Counted from the stretch's first letter, positions 7,526 to 17,700 are shown. The stretch is 64,000 nucleotides of DNA from Actinoplanes flavus (GCF_017592555.1 NZ_JAGFNS010000004.1:293481-357480); one strand, 5' to 3'. Notes: generated by a model from the sequence alone, not told the origin. A program made the numbers and translations.

Positions 7526-7945
7526 GTGATTCGTGTCTATTCGTTGTTCGCCCTGATAAATCTGATCCTCATCGTCGTCGCGCTGATCGACTGCCTGTCC
7601 TCCGACGAGGCGCTGATCCGGGCGCTGCCCCGGGTCGTCTGGGTGCTGCTCATCCTGCTGTTCTCGCCGATCGGCGCGATCGTCTGGTTCGTCGCCGGCC
7701 GCCCGCCGAGCCCGGTTCGGCTGAGCAACGGCACCACCTGGCGTCCCGGCAGCGGTTTCCCGGAGAGCGAGCGCCCGCGGCGTTCGACGGCTCCTGACGA
7801 CGACCCCGCGTTCCTTCGCGATCTCGCCGCCCGGCACGCCAGGGAGAAGGCCGAGGATCAGAAACTGATGAAGGACTGGGAGGCCGATCTGCGCCGCCGT
7901 GAGGAGGATCTGCGCCGTCGTGAGGATGGCGAGAAGGAGGGCTGA
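7526..7945 (+). CDS. PLDc_N-type small membrane protein
   Basis: A 139-aa protein with a GTG start. Two transmembrane helices (LFALINLILIVVALIDCLSS and VVWVLLILLFSPIGAIVWFV) match the PLDc_N (PF13396) hairpin, followed by a charged cytoplasmic tail. The tail ends in a short heptad-like duplication (DLRRREEDLRRRED) encoded by a 21-bp DNA repeat. It is often found as a stand-alone envelope protein of unknown role. Confidence 0.8.
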   Translation: MIRVYSLFALINLILIVVALIDCLSSDEALIRALPRVVWVLLILLFSPIGAIVWFVAGRPPSPVRLSNGTTWRPGSGFPESERPRRSTAPDDDPAFLRDLAARHAREKAEDQKLMKDWEADLRRREEDLRRREDGEKEG

Positions 7946-8045
7946 CCCGGCGTCGGCGCCCGCCGGTTCCCGGTGTGACGCGTCCGGCGGGCGGCAGAGT
8001 GGATTCCGCGCGCCCGCCGGTCCGGTCGTGGGGCGTCTGCGCGAT

Positions 8046-8336
8046 TCAGGCGCAGAACCAGTCGACGCAGGCGAGCGAGCGCAGCCGGGGAACGTTCGCG
8101 AAGGCGAGGGCCCGGCTGGCCGTGGGGAGCACGCCCGTGTCGTACCCGTACTTCACGCGGGCGGCGCCGGCCTGCGGGCCGGAGGCGGCCTGCGGGCCGT
8201 AGTTCTGCGGGCCGGAGGCGGTGCTGCCCTGCTGTGCGGGCGGCGGCGGGGACGCCAGCGCCGGGCTCGCCGCGAGCGCTCCCCCCGCCATGGCGAGAAC
8301 GATCAGGCCGCCTCGAATCGTGCCTCGGGTGCTCAT
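8046..8336 (-). CDS. small secreted protein with Cys pair
   Basis: A 96-aa protein from ATG 8336, preceded by AGGTGG. The signal peptide is IRGGLIVLAMAGGALAASPALA with Ala-rich cleavage near residue 28. The mature part is short and low-complexity (ASGPQNYGPQAASGPQAG has a repeated SGPQ unit), then RVKYGYDTGVLP and a terminal ACVDWFCA that could form a disulfide. Upstream (8375-8435) is relatively AT-rich and probably holds the promoter. Unrecognised. Confidence 0.7.
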   Translation of the reverse strand: MSTRGTIRGGLIVLAMAGGALAASPALASPPPPAQQGSTASGPQNYGPQAASGPQAGAARVKYGYDTGVLPTASRALAFANVPRLRSLACVDWFCA

Positions 8337-8458
8337 CGTGTGCCACCTTTCATAGCCGGTCGGCTGCCGCGGACTTCGCGGCGCTCCGGCCATTCTGCGC
8401 GTAATGTCCCAGAAAGTGCAAAACGGGCATAAAACGCCGCATGGCGAGAATCCGGCGG

Positions 8459-8950
8459 TCACGTACGGCCGAGACGCTCCTGGGCCTCCCGCAGCGACCT
8501 CTCGTAGGGCACCCAATCGGCCAGCCGTACCGGGAATCCGTCCCGTTTCAGCCGGGTGACCACCGCCGGATCGTCGTCGACGACCAGCGCGATCGTGGCC
8601 GCGGCCGCCAGTCGCCGCAGACGGTCGCTCTTGTAGTCGCGGGCCGGCCGGCGATCCGTCTCCGGGCGCATCAGTAACCGCCCCTCCGGCAGGCCGTGCT
8701 CGGCGAACCACCGCTCGGTCACCACCCGCAGATGCTCGGGGCGCCCGGTCAGCCACACGAGATCATGGTCGTGGGCGTACTCGTGAACCAGATCGACGCC
8801 GGGCGCGAGTGGCCGGTCCCGGCCGGCGGCCGCGAAGAAGGCCGCCCAGTTCTTCGGCCGGCGGGCCACATGGCGCAGCCGGTGCCGCACGTCGGCGACC
8901 ACCCCGTCCACGTCGAAGACCGCCAGCGGCCGCACCCCGTGCCCAACCAT
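8459..8950 (-). CDS. HAD-superfamily phosphatase (PNKP-phosphatase-like)
   Basis: A 163-aa protein with HAD motif I FDVDGVVADVRHRL, motif II VWLTGRPEHLR and a Lys/Asp-Asp region (YKSDRLRRL, ALVVDDDPAVV). The small size and the R-RHVARRPKNWAAFF segment resemble the phosphatase domain of polynucleotide kinase/phosphatase proteins. Probably a cytoplasmic Mg2+-dependent phosphatase; substrate not predictable. Confidence 0.8.
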   Translation of the reverse strand: MVGHGVRPLAVFDVDGVVADVRHRLRHVARRPKNWAAFFAAAGRDRPLAPGVDLVHEYAHDHDLVWLTGRPEHLRVVTERWFAEHGLPEGRLLMRPETDRRPARDYKSDRLRRLAAAATIALVVDDDPAVVTRLKRDGFPVRLADWVPYERSLREAQERLGRT

Positions 8951-9035
8951 CCGGGCATGCTACGTCAGGCCGGGATCGGCACAGCGAATACTGTGGCGTG
9001 TCATCAATCGGCGCCCGTGGAGGCGTTTCCCTGCC

Positions 9036-9542
9036 GTGACGTTCGAAGAGTTCGTATCCGCCCGCCTCGGCGCCCTGGTGCGCTACGCGACCGTGGTCAC
9101 GTGGGATCCGCACCTGGCCGAGGACATCACCCAGAACGTGCTGGTCCGCGCGCAGGCCCGCTGGGCGCGAATCAGCCGCATGGACGCGCCGGAACTCTAC
9201 GTGAAACGCATGGTGGTCAACGAGTTCCTGTCCTGGCGGCGGCGCCGGGCGGCTCAGTCGATCCCGCTCGCCACCGACACGCTGGCCGGGCACCTGCCCG
9301 AGGCGCCCGACCCCAGTGTGCAACGTGACGAGAGGGACGCCATGTTGCGCCTGATCGCCACCCTGCCACCCCGGCAGCGTGCGGTCATCGCGCTGCGCTT
9401 CTACGAGGACCTGGCGGTCGACCAGATCGCGGAGGTGCTCGGATGCCGAACGGTCACCGTCCGTACCCATCTCATGCGTGCGCTGGCCGCGTTGCAGAAC
9501 GCCCTGCCCGCGCCGCTCGTGCCCACGGGGGAGAAGCCGTGA
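9036..9542 (+). CDS. ECF sigma factor, SigE family
   Basis: A 168-aa sigma factor with a GTG start. Region 2 is FVSARLGALVRYATVVTWDPHLAEDITQNVLV and region 4 is LPPRQRAVIALRFYEDLAVDQIAEVLGCRTVTVRTHLMRALAAL. The layout fits the actinobacterial SigE-family group. Its stop overlaps the GTG start of the next gene (9539-9542), so it is co-translated with a membrane anti-sigma factor that should hold it inactive until a signal arrives. Confidence 0.92.
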   Translation: MTFEEFVSARLGALVRYATVVTWDPHLAEDITQNVLVRAQARWARISRMDAPELYVKRMVVNEFLSWRRRRAAQSIPLATDTLAGHLPEAPDPSVQRDERDAMLRLIATLPPRQRAVIALRFYEDLAVDQIAEVLGCRTVTVRTHLMRALAALQNALPAPLVPTGEKP

Positions 9543-10675
9543 CCAGGGACATCGAGGAACTCATCCGGGCCGCGCAGGAACTGCGCGCCGACCAGGCCCC
9601 ACCGGCCGACCGCGTCCGCGCGGCGTTGCCGCGGCGCACGGCCCGGATCCGCAAACAGCGACGGTACGGCCTGGCCGGCGCGATCGTGGCGGCCGCTGCC
9701 GTTGTCGCCGCCGTCACCGTGCCGTCGCTGGCCCTGCGCGACGACACCGGGATCGCGGCCACCGTGCAACCGGCCGCCCCGGGCACCGCGCCCACCAGCG
9801 CCCCGGCGTCCCCGGGTGTTCCCCCGCAGGAGCCCGTGCCCGCCGAGGTCGGCCTCGGCTTCCGGCCCACCTGGGCGCCGCCGGGATTCGCCGAGCACAT
9901 CCGGATGGCCAGTGCCGCCGACCCCGGCGACGGCTTCGGTCCCGTGCTGCGCCGGGTCTGGAAACAGAACGTCGGCACCGGCGACCCGTGGACCGGCGCC
10001 GAGCTGTCGCTGTCGGTCTTCTCCGAGATGACCGGCGCCGACATCGACCGCAGTGGTCAGCGGGTCGACGTGAACGGCGTGCCGGGCTACTACTCGCCGT
10101 CGCACAACGACCGCAAGTCGTCGGTGGTCTGGCATCCCGCCCAGAACACCGTCCTGCTGTTGAGCGCCGGCAAGCTGGACATCAGCAAGAACGACCTGCT
10201 GCGGATGGCCCGCTCGGTGCGGCCGGACACCGGGGTCACCGGCGCCCCGGCCCGCCTGAACTGGCTGCCCGACGGATGGATCACCACCAGCGCGACCGTC
10301 AGCGGACCGTCGCCGTCGCAGTGGCGGGCGGAGTTCTCCGCGGTCAAGAACCAGCTGGTCACCGACACGGAGAAGCAGCGGAAGGAGAGCAAGGACGGAC
10401 ACCTCCAGGCGACCGGGCAGCTCTCCGTCGTGGTCGGCCTCACCACCGACGCGCCGTCCGGTGGCACCGAACTGACCGTCGGCGGCCGCCCCGCCCGGAT
10501 CCCGGTGCGCACCGACGAGGCCGGAAAGGACCTGCTCTACCTGGTCGTGGATCTCGGCGGGAACCGCCTGCTCACCCTCGTGGGCAGCGGCGCCGGGCTC
10601 ACCACCGGCGACCTCCGGAGGATCGCCGAACAGGTCGAGATCGATCCGGCCGGCCTGGACTGGCTCGGCCGGTAG
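9539..10675 (+). CDS. membrane-bound anti-sigma factor
   Basis: A 378-aa protein starting at the GTG that overlaps the sigma factor stop. It has a short cytoplasmic N-terminus (TRDIEELIRAAQELRADQAPP, RVRAALPRRTARIRKQRR), one transmembrane helix (YGLAGAIVAAAAVVAAVTVP, ~42-62) and a large extracellular domain with an Ala/Pro/Thr linker. The order matches actinobacterial partners of SigE-family factors. No CHCC zinc motif is visible, so it is not a ZAS protein. The signal is unknown. Confidence 0.82.
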   Translation: MTRDIEELIRAAQELRADQAPPADRVRAALPRRTARIRKQRRYGLAGAIVAAAAVVAAVTVPSLALRDDTGIAATVQPAAPGTAPTSAPASPGVPPQEPVPAEVGLGFRPTWAPPGFAEHIRMASAADPGDGFGPVLRRVWKQNVGTGDPWTGAELSLSVFSEMTGADIDRSGQRVDVNGVPGYYSPSHNDRKSSVVWHPAQNTVLLLSAGKLDISKNDLLRMARSVRPDTGVTGAPARLNWLPDGWITTSATVSGPSPSQWRAEFSAVKNQLVTDTEKQRKESKDGHLQATGQLSVVVGLTTDAPSGGTELTVGGRPARIPVRTDEAGKDLLYLVVDLGGNRLLTLVGSGAGLTTGDLRRIAEQVEIDPAGLDWLGR

Positions 10676-10685
10676 CACCGTCGCA

Positions 10686-10722
10686 CGGCGGCGGGTCTCG
10701 CCACGGGGGAGGCCCGCCGCCG
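10686..10722. terminator. intrinsic-type stem-loop after the sigma/anti-sigma operon
   Basis: Arms CGGCGGCGGGTCT and AGGCCCGCCGCCG (12 of 13 paired) enclose an 11-base loop, 10 bp after the anti-sigma stop. No U-tract, as is usual in this GC range. The rest of the gap up to the adhE start (10919) shows no gene. Confidence 0.7.
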
Positions 10723-10918
10723 GCTTCGGGGAGCGTCAGCGCGCCGCGACGGCATCGACCGGAACCGGCCGGTGTTGCGGCTGTGGCGACTGGGCACCGC
10801 CGGGCCGACGGAATCCGTCGTTTCCCAGGTCAGAGCACCTAAGCGGGTCCATCCTCGGAAGGTGAGTCTGCTGGCGGCGGCCCGGCAGACCTCCCGCCAC
10901 CGACCGAGGGATCCGATC

Positions 10919-13543
10919 ATGACCAACACCGAGCAGAGTGCCCCCTCCGACGTTTCGATCATGGTGGACGCGCTGGTCACCGCCGGGCTGAAGGCACTTA
11001 CCGACTACGAGGGCTTCGACCAGGAGCGCATCGATCACATCGTCAAGAAGGCATCGGTAGCCGCTCTCGACAAGCACGGCGCGCTCGCGAGATTCGCCGT
11101 CGAGGAGACCGGGCGCGGCGTCTTCGAGGACAAGGCGGTCAAGAACATCTTCGCCTGCGAGCACGTCACGAACAGCATGGCGAAGCTGCGTACGGTGGGC
11201 GTGATCAGCGAAGACGACATTACCGGCCTGATCGAGATCGCCGACCCGGTCGGCGTGGTCGCCGGCATCACCCCGGTCACCAACCCGACGTCGACGGCGA
11301 TCTTCAAGGCGCTGCTGGCCCTCAAGACCCGCAATCCGATCGTGTTCGCGTTCCATCCGGCGGCCCAGCGGTGCAGCGTCGAGGCCGCGCGGATCGTCCG
11401 GGACACGGCGGTGGCCGCGGGCGCGCCGGAGAACTGCATCCAATGGATCGACCGGCCGTCGGTGGAGGCGACGACCGCGCTCATGCACCACCCGGGGATC
11501 GCCACGATCCTGGCCACCGGTGGCAACAACATGGTGCGGGCGGCGTACTCGACCGGCAAGCCCGCCCTGGGTGTCGGCGCCGGCAACGTGCCGGCCTGGA
11601 TCGAGTCGTCGGCGAAGCTGAAGCGGGCGGTCAACGACATCGTGCTGTCGAAGTCGTTCGACAACGGCATGATCTGCGCCTCCGAGCAGGCCGCCATCGT
11701 CGACGACGAGATCTACGACGCCGCGCTCGACGAGTTCCGGGCGCTGCACGCCTATCTGGCCTCGCCGGACGAGAAGCGGATGCTGGAGGAGTTCATCTTC
11801 GGCGTGACCGCCTACGGTACGGCGTGCAGCGGCGCCCGCCTGAACGCGGACGTGGTGGGCAAGTCGCCGGCGTGGATCGCCGAGCGGGCCGGTTTCAAGG
11901 TGCCGCCGACGACGTCGATCATTCTCACCGAGGTCGGCGAGGTGGGCCCGAACGAACCGCTGACCAGGGAGAAGCTGTGCCCGGTACTGGCCCTGATCCG
12001 GGTCGGCTCCCGGGAGGAGGGCCTGCGGGCGGCCACCGAGATGGTGGAGTTCCACGGGCTCGGGCACAGCGCCGCCATCCACACCGAGGACCGGGATCTG
12101 GTCGTGGAGTTCGGCAAGCGGGTCAAAGCGGTGCGGGTGATCTGGAACTCGCCGTCGTCGCAGGGCGGCATCGGCGACATGTACAACGCGTTCGTACCGT
12201 CGCTGACGCTGGGCTGCGGCAGTTACGGCAGCAACTCGGTGTCGAACAACGTGTCGGCGGTCAACCTGATCAACATCAAGCGGATCGGGCGGCGCAACAA
12301 CAACATGCAGTGGTTCAAGGTGCCGTCGAAGATCTACTTCGAGCCGTACGCGATCCGCTATCTCGCCGACATGCCGGACGTGAACCGGGTGACCGTGGTG
12401 ACCGACGCGACGATGACCCGGCTGGGCTTCGTCGACCGGATCAGCCGGGTGCTCCAGCGGCGATCGAACCAGGCGGTTCTCCAGATCATCGACGACGTGG
12501 AGCCGGAGCCCCGGATGACCACCGTCGACCGCGGCGCCGAGTTGATGCGCTCGTTCCGGCCGGACACGATCATCGCGCTCGGCGGCGGCTCGGCCATGGA
12601 CGCGGCGAAGGTGATGTGGCTCAAGTACGAGCACCCGGAGATCAACTTCTCGGACATGCGGGAGAAGTTCTTCGACATCCGCAAGCGGGCGTTCCGGTTC
12701 CCGACGCTGGGCGAGAAGGCCCGCCTGGTGTGCGTGCCGACCACCTCGGGCACCGGGGCGGAGGTCACCCCGTTCGCGGTCATCACCGACCACCGCACCG
12801 GCAAGAAGTACCCGCTGGCCGACTACGCGCTCACCCCGACGGTCGCGATCGTCGACCCGGCGCTGACGGCCAGCATGCCGCGGTCGATCGCCGCCGACAG
12901 CGGCTTCGACGCGCTCACCCACGCGATCGAGGCGTACGTGTCGGTGTACGCCAACGACTTCACCGACGGTCTCGCCCTGCACGCCATCCGCCTGATCTTC
13001 GCCAACATCGAGAAGTCGGTGATGCACGGCGATCCGGACGCCCGCGAGCGGATGCACAACGCGGGCACGATCGCCGGCATGGCGTTCGGCAGCGCGTTCC
13101 TCGGGATCGTGCACGCCATGTCGCACACGCTGGGCGCCACCTTCCACATCGCACACGGCCGTACCAATGCGGTGTTGTTGCCGCACGTGATCCGGTACAA
13201 CGGCAGCGCCCCGTCGAAGCTGTCCGGCTGGCCGAAGTACGAGAACTACCGGGCGCCGCAGCGGCTCGCCGAGATCGCCGCGATGCTCGGGCTGTCGGAC
13301 GGTGACCCGGATGCGGACGCGGCGGTGGAGGCACTGGCCTCCGCGGTCGAGCGGCTGCGCTCCAAGGTCGGTATCGAGCCGTCGTTCGCCCGGCTCGGCG
13401 TCGACGAGCAGGCGTTCCTGGCCGCGATGCCACAGCAGGCGCTCAACGCGTACGAGGACCAGTGCGCCCCGGCCAATCCGCGGATGCCGATGCTCGACGA
13501 CATGCAGGAACTGATGCGGGCCGCCTACTACCAGCAGGACTGA
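10919..13543 (+). CDS. adhE: bifunctional acetaldehyde-CoA/alcohol dehydrogenase
   Basis: An 874-aa protein from ATG 10919, preceded by GAGGG; an upstream in-frame start would add 49 unrelated residues. The N-terminal aldehyde dehydrogenase half carries the catalytic Cys at ~253 in SFDNGMICASEQA and GVGAGNVPAWIE. The C-terminal iron alcohol dehydrogenase half (~455-874) has GGGSAMDAAKVMW, PTTSGTGAEVTPFAVITD and the metal-ligand stretches DALTHAIEAY and HAMSHTLGATFHIAHGRTNA. It converts acetyl-CoA to ethanol with 2 NADH and in homologues forms spirosomes. It lies 87 bp upstream of pflB: together they ferment pyruvate to formate and ethanol. Confidence 0.95.
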   Translation: MTNTEQSAPSDVSIMVDALVTAGLKALTDYEGFDQERIDHIVKKASVAALDKHGALARFAVEETGRGVFEDKAVKNIFACEHVTNSMAKLRTVGVISEDDITGLIEIADPVGVVAGITPVTNPTSTAIFKALLALKTRNPIVFAFHPAAQRCSVEAARIVRDTAVAAGAPENCIQWIDRPSVEATTALMHHPGIATILATGGNNMVRAAYSTGKPALGVGAGNVPAWIESSAKLKRAVNDIVLSKSFDNGMICASEQAAIVDDEIYDAALDEFRALHAYLASPDEKRMLEEFIFGVTAYGTACSGARLNADVVGKSPAWIAERAGFKVPPTTSIILTEVGEVGPNEPLTREKLCPVLALIRVGSREEGLRAATEMVEFHGLGHSAAIHTEDRDLVVEFGKRVKAVRVIWNSPSSQGGIGDMYNAFVPSLTLGCGSYGSNSVSNNVSAVNLINIKRIGRRNNNMQWFKVPSKIYFEPYAIRYLADMPDVNRVTVVTDATMTRLGFVDRISRVLQRRSNQAVLQIIDDVEPEPRMTTVDRGAELMRSFRPDTIIALGGGSAMDAAKVMWLKYEHPEINFSDMREKFFDIRKRAFRFPTLGEKARLVCVPTTSGTGAEVTPFAVITDHRTGKKYPLADYALTPTVAIVDPALTASMPRSIAADSGFDALTHAIEAYVSVYANDFTDGLALHAIRLIFANIEKSVMHGDPDARERMHNAGTIAGMAFGSAFLGIVHAMSHTLGATFHIAHGRTNAVLLPHVIRYNGSAPSKLSGWPKYENYRAPQRLAEIAAMLGLSDGDPDADAAVEALASAVERLRSKVGIEPSFARLGVDEQAFLAAMPQQALNAYEDQCAPANPRMPMLDDMQELMRAAYYQQD

Positions 13544-13575
13544 GCCCCGCGAATCCGAGTCGTGGGCTCAGGGCG

Positions 13576-13613
13576 GTGCGGTCCCCGCCGAATGTCGTTA
13601 ATGAGGACCGCAC
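13576..13613. promoter_or_regulatory. stem-loop in the adhE-pflB gap
   Basis: Arms GTGCGGTCC and GGACCGCAC (9 of 9) enclose a 20-base loop in the pflB leader, ending 17 bp before the start codon. It could be a processing site, weak terminator or leader structure. Purely structural evidence. Confidence 0.4.
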
Positions 13614-13630
13614 GGAGAGGGGGACTCGAG

Positions 13631-15877
13631 ATGAGCACAACCGTGACCGGCCTCGACGCGTGGCGGGGATTCGCCGGTGACACCTGGCGCGCCGGTGTCG
13701 CCGTGCGTGACTTCATTCAGGCCAACTACGAGCCGTACACCGGTGACTCCTCGTTCCTGTCCGGTGCGACCGACCGTACCCGGGGCATCTGGCAGCGGCT
13801 GACCGCGATGTTCCCGGCCGAGCGCGAGCGGGGGATCTACGACGTCGACGCGGTCACCCCGTCGACGATCACCAGCCACAAACCGGGCTACATCGACGAG
13901 GCCAACGAGCTGATCGTCGGGTTGCAGACCGACGCCCCGCTGCGCCGCGCGATCATCCCGAACGGCGGCTGGCGGATGGTGGAGGGCGGCCTCAAGGCGT
14001 ACGGGTACGCGCCCGACCCGCGGGTGGCGGAGATCTTCACCAAGTACCGCAAGACCCACAACGCCGGCGTGTTCGACGCCTACACCCCGAACATCCTGGC
14101 GGCCCGCCGCTCGCACATCATCACCGGCCTGCCCGATGCGTACGGCCGTGGCCGGATCATCGGTGACTACCGGCGGGTCGCCCTCTACGGCGTGGACATG
14201 CTGATCGCCGCGAAGCAGGCCGACAAGGACGCGTGCGCCGGCGGGGCGATGACCGAGGAGACGATCCGCCGCCGTGAGGAGCTGTCCGAGCAGATCCGTG
14301 CCCTCGGCGAGTTGAAGGAGATGGCCGCCGGCTACGGCTACGACATCTCCGGCCCGGCCACCACCGGCCGTGAGGCGATCCAGTGGCTGTACTTCGCCTA
14401 CCTGGCCGCGGTGAAGGAGCAGAACGGCGCGGCCATGTCGCTCGGCCGCACCGCCACGTTCGTCGACATCTACCTGGAGCGCGACATCGCCGAGGGGATC
14501 CTGACCGAACAGCAGGCCCAGGAACTGGTCGACGACTTCGTCATCAAGCTGCGCATCGTCCGGTTCCTGCGCACGCCGGAGTACGACGAGCTGTTCTCCG
14601 GCGACCCGACCTGGGTGACCGAGTCGATCGGCGGGATCGGCACCGACGGGCGGCCGCTGGTGACCCGGACCAGCTTCCGCTACCTGCAGACGCTCTACAA
14701 CCTGGGCCCGGCGCCGGAGCCGAACCTGACCGTGTTCTGGTCACCGAAGCTGCCGCAGGGCTTCAAGGACTTCTGCACGCAGGTCTCCATCGACACCAGT
14801 GCCATCCAGTACGAGAACGACGAGCTGATGCGACCCCAGTTCGGCGACGACACCGCGATCGCCTGTTGCGTGTCGGCGATGGCGGTCGGCAAGCAGATGC
14901 AGTTCTTCGGCGCCCGCGTCAATCTGGCCAAGACCCTGCTGTACGCGATCAACGGCGGCCGTGACGAGATCTCCGGCGCCCAGGTCGGCCCGCAGTTGCC
15001 GCCGCTGGACGGTGACGTGCTCGACTACGGGCAGGTGGCCGAGCGGTTCGACGTGATGATGGAGTGGCTGGCCGCCACCTACGTCAACGCGCTCAACATC
15101 ATCCACTACATGCACGACCGGTACGCGTACGAGCGCATCGAGATGGCGCTGCACGACACCGACGTCCTGCGCACCCTGGCGTGCGGCATCGCCGGCCTGT
15201 CGGTGGCCGCCGACTCGCTGTCGGCGATCAAGCACGCGACCGTCCGGCCGGTCCGCGACGAGCGTGGCCTGATCGTGGACTACACCGTCGAGGGCGAGTT
15301 CCCGACGTACGGCAACAACGACGACCGGGCCGACCTGATCGCCGCGGGCCTGGTCGAGACGTTCATGGCGAAGATCCGCAAGCACCCGACGTACCGCGGG
15401 GCGGTGCACACCCAGTCGGTCCTGACGATCACCTCGAACGTCGTGTACGGCAAGCACACCGGCAACACCCCGGACGGGCGGCGGGCCGGGCAGCCGTTCG
15501 CCCCCGGCGCGAACCCGATGAACAGCCGGGACTCGCACGGCATGGTCGCGGCCGCGCTGTCGGTGGCGAAACTGCCGTACGGGGACGCCCTGGACGGCAT
15601 CTCGCTGACCACGACGGTCACCCCGAACGGCCTCGGCAACAGCCGCGAGGAGCGGGTCCGCAACCTGGTCGGCGTGCTGGACGGCTACTCGACGGTGGAC
15701 GGTTTCCACATGAACGTCAACGTGCTGAACCGGGACACCCTGGAGGACGCGATGGCGCATCCGGAGAACTACCCGCAGCTGACCATCCGGGTCTCCGGGT
15801 ACGCGGTCAACTTCGTGCGGCTCACCGAGGAGCAGCAGCGCGACGTCATCTCCCGTACCTTCCACGGCGCGCTGTGA
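13631..15877 (+). CDS. pflB: formate C-acetyltransferase (pyruvate formate-lyase)
   Basis: A 748-aa glycyl-radical enzyme from ATG 13631, with a GAGAGGGGG Shine-Dalgarno upstream. The active-site pair Cys412-Cys413 is in [20 protein letters not shown]; the radical glycine (~723) is in [15 protein letters not shown], 25 residues from the end as in E. coli. Further family blocks are [19 protein letters not shown] and YGNNDDRAD. It cleaves pyruvate plus CoA to acetyl-CoA and formate under anoxia. The stop overlaps the start of the activase gene. Confidence 0.95.
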   Translation: MSTTVTGLDAWRGFAGDTWRAGVAVRDFIQANYEPYTGDSSFLSGATDRTRGIWQRLTAMFPAERERGIYDVDAVTPSTITSHKPGYIDEANELIVGLQTDAPLRRAIIPNGGWRMVEGGLKAYGYAPDPRVAEIFTKYRKTHNAGVFDAYTPNILAARRSHIITGLPDAYGRGRIIGDYRRVALYGVDMLIAAKQADKDACAGGAMTEETIRRREELSEQIRALGELKEMAAGYGYDISGPATTGREAIQWLYFAYLAAVKEQNGAAMSLGRTATFVDIYLERDIAEGILTEQQAQELVDDFVIKLRIVRFLRTPEYDELFSGDPTWVTESIGGIGTDGRPLVTRTSFRYLQTLYNLGPAPEPNLTVFWSPKLPQGFKDFCTQVSIDTSAIQYENDELMRPQFGDDTAIACCVSAMAVGKQMQFFGARVNLAKTLLYAINGGRDEISGAQVGPQLPPLDGDVLDYGQVAERFDVMMEWLAATYVNALNIIHYMHDRYAYERIEMALHDTDVLRTLACGIAGLSVAADSLSAIKHATVRPVRDERGLIVDYTVEGEFPTYGNNDDRADLIAAGLVETFMAKIRKHPTYRGAVHTQSVLTITSNVVYGKHTGNTPDGRRAGQPFAPGANPMNSRDSHGMVAAALSVAKLPYGDALDGISLTTTVTPNGLGNSREERVRNLVGVLDGYSTVDGFHMNVNVLNRDTLEDAMAHPENYPQLTIRVSGYAVNFVRLTEEQQRDVISRTFHGAL

Positions 15878-16698
15878 CCGGAAAGGTCGTCATCCAGCGC
15901 CCTGACCTGGGCATCACCCCGGTCGGGGCGCATCCGACGGCCGGAGAGCCGGTCGCGTCGGTGCACTCGTGGGACGTCGTCACCGCGGCGGACGGCCCGG
16001 GCACCCGGTTCGTCACGTTCTTCGCCGGCTGCCACCTGCGCTGCCTGTACTGCCACAACCCGGACACCTGGGAGGGCCGCAACGGTCAGCAGGTGACGCT
16101 CAGCGCCCTGGTCGCCAAGATGCTGTCGTTCCGGGGGTTCATCCAGGCGGCCGGCGGCGGGGTGACGGTCTCCGGTGGGGAGCCGCTGCTGCAGAACCGG
16201 TTCGTCGAGGCGTACCTGCACCGCTGCAAGGAGGAGGGGATGCACACGGCGCTGGACACCGCCGGGTTCCTCGGCGCCCGCGCCACCGACGAGCTGCTCG
16301 ACGACACCGACCTGGTGCTGCTGGACGTCAAGTCCAGCGACCCGAACACGTACCGCAAGCTCACCGGCGTCGCCCTGCATCCGACCATCGTCTTCGGCGA
16401 CCGGTTGGCCGCCCGCGGCAACCGCGCCCGGATCCGGTTCGTGCTGGTGCCGGGGCTGACCGACGACCCGGCCAACATCGAGGGCGTCGCCGAATACGCG
16501 GCCCGCTGGGGTTCGGTGGACGACGGCGGCATCATCGAGCAGGTCGACATCCTCAGCTACCACCGGCTCGGCGTCGCCAAATACCGCGAGCTGGGGTTGC
16601 GTTACCCGCTGCCGGACACCGTCCCGCCGACCGCGGAGCAACTGGCCGCGGCGGCCGAACACTTCACCCGCCGCGGGTTGTGGGTGACCACCGCCTGA
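15874..16698 (+). CDS. pflA: pyruvate formate-lyase activating enzyme
   Basis: A 274-aa radical-SAM protein from the GTG at 15874, overlapping the pflB stop by four bases. The [4Fe-4S] motif is [14 protein letters not shown] (Cys53, 57, 60), followed by [14 protein letters not shown] and [12 protein letters not shown]. It generates the glycyl radical on PflB using SAM. The frame is open far upstream, but this start matches the family length and coupling. The start [23 protein letters not shown] is family-typical. Confidence 0.95.
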   Translation: MTGKVVIQRPDLGITPVGAHPTAGEPVASVHSWDVVTAADGPGTRFVTFFAGCHLRCLYCHNPDTWEGRNGQQVTLSALVAKMLSFRGFIQAAGGGVTVSGGEPLLQNRFVEAYLHRCKEEGMHTALDTAGFLGARATDELLDDTDLVLLDVKSSDPNTYRKLTGVALHPTIVFGDRLAARGNRARIRFVLVPGLTDDPANIEGVAEYAARWGSVDDGGIIEQVDILSYHRLGVAKYRELGLRYPLPDTVPPTAEQLAAAAEHFTRRGLWVTTA

Positions 16699-16705
16699 GA
16701 GAACC

Positions 16706-16734
16706 GTCCCGGCCGGGCGGCACCCGGCCGGGAC
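16706..16734. terminator. bidirectional terminator hairpin
   Basis: Perfect 12-bp arms GTCCCGGCCGGG and CCCGGCCGGGAC with a 5-base loop, 7 bp after the pflA stop and 9 bp before the convergent metalloprotease stop. Confidence 0.8.
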
Positions 16735-16743
16735 ATCGGCGTC

Positions 16744-17571
16744 TCAGTAGCCGTAGCGGCTCTTCAGGTGCCGCCACCAGTCACGCAGCATCCACGCGTC
16801 GAACTCGGTGATCGAGGTGGAGCTGCCGGCGCGCATGATGAAGTTGCTGACGCCGGACGGGGTCCAGTCGTAGAAGTCGTCCAGGCCCCAGGTATGGCCG
16901 ATCTCGTGCAGCAGGATGTGCATGTTCGCCGCGTTGATGTTGTTCATGAAGTACTCGCGGCCCATCCGCTGGCCCCAGTCGCCGCCCGCGCCGCCGCCGA
17001 AGCCGTCGGTCAGCCACAGCGACTGGTCGTAGTGGCGGGCGTAGCCGCCGGGACAGTTCGGGTACTGGCCGTTCTGGTTGAAGAACCGCCCGCACGGCAC
17101 CGAGCACTGCGGGGCGTTCTCGCGGATGTCGCCCACGTAGACGGCCACGCTCGTGTCGGTCCACTGCAACTGCGAGCGGTTGCGCACGGCCCAGCCGACG
17201 ACGCGGACCGGCACGTCACCGTACGGCCAGGCGTTGTGCCCGACCAGCTCGTCCATCCACTTCTTGTGCTGCCGGGCGAGAGCGGCGTGGATCTGGTCGC
17301 GCTGGGCGGCGGTGACGGTCGCCGACGAGTCCCAGCGGACGCAGTAGTTGATGTAGCCACGGTTGGCCATGATCTGGTCCCAGCCGTAGTTTCGGAACCC
17401 GTACAGATTGCCGTTGTTGTAGGTCTGCTCCTGGTGCTGCCAAACCTGGGCCAGCGGCGTGACCAGGTTGGCGGGCGGGCTCCAGGTCGGGGGAGCGGCT
17501 TGCGCCGACGTGGGTACGAGGATGATCGCCAGCAGTGCGGCGACCAGTGTGACCAGGCGTTTCGTTCGCAC
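16744..17571 (-). CDS. secreted metzincin-like zinc metalloprotease
   Basis: A 275-aa protein with a Sec signal (LVTLVAALLAIILVPTSAQA). The zinc site HEIGHTWGLDD (222-232) fits HExxHxxGxxD, with Asp as third ligand as in snapalysin-type enzymes, followed by a Met-turn-like NFIMRAGS. Conserved blocks are GFRNYGWDQIMANRGYINYCVRWDS and RHYDQSLWLTDGFGGGAGGDWGQRMGREYF. Homologues occur in actinobacteria and fungi and are sometimes labelled cellulose-binding proteins. The catalytic assignment is from the motif; the substrate is unknown. Confidence 0.8.
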   Translation of the reverse strand: MRTKRLVTLVAALLAIILVPTSAQAAPPTWSPPANLVTPLAQVWQHQEQTYNNGNLYGFRNYGWDQIMANRGYINYCVRWDSSATVTAAQRDQIHAALARQHKKWMDELVGHNAWPYGDVPVRVVGWAVRNRSQLQWTDTSVAVYVGDIRENAPQCSVPCGRFFNQNGQYPNCPGGYARHYDQSLWLTDGFGGGAGGDWGQRMGREYFMNNINAANMHILLHEIGHTWGLDDFYDWTPSGVSNFIMRAGSSTSITEFDAWMLRDWWRHLKSRYGY

Positions 17572-17700
17572 GGAACCTCCACGACAGTAGTTCCTGAGGA
17601 TGGGTTTTCGTCCGGTCGGCTCCGTGCATGGGACATCACCGGACGGACCACACGCATCAGCCCCAATCGATGCGTATCGTCTCCGGCACAGGCTGCCTTA

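Noticed and set aside
10736..13186. 816-codon minus-strand frame over adhE
   Set aside because: Shadow of adhE; the sense strand has all AdhE motifs.
15064..15873. Fusion of pflA with a long upstream domain
   Set aside because: The in-frame extension is antiphase within pflB and Arg/His/Gly-rich; the overlap start at 15874 gives the normal activase length.
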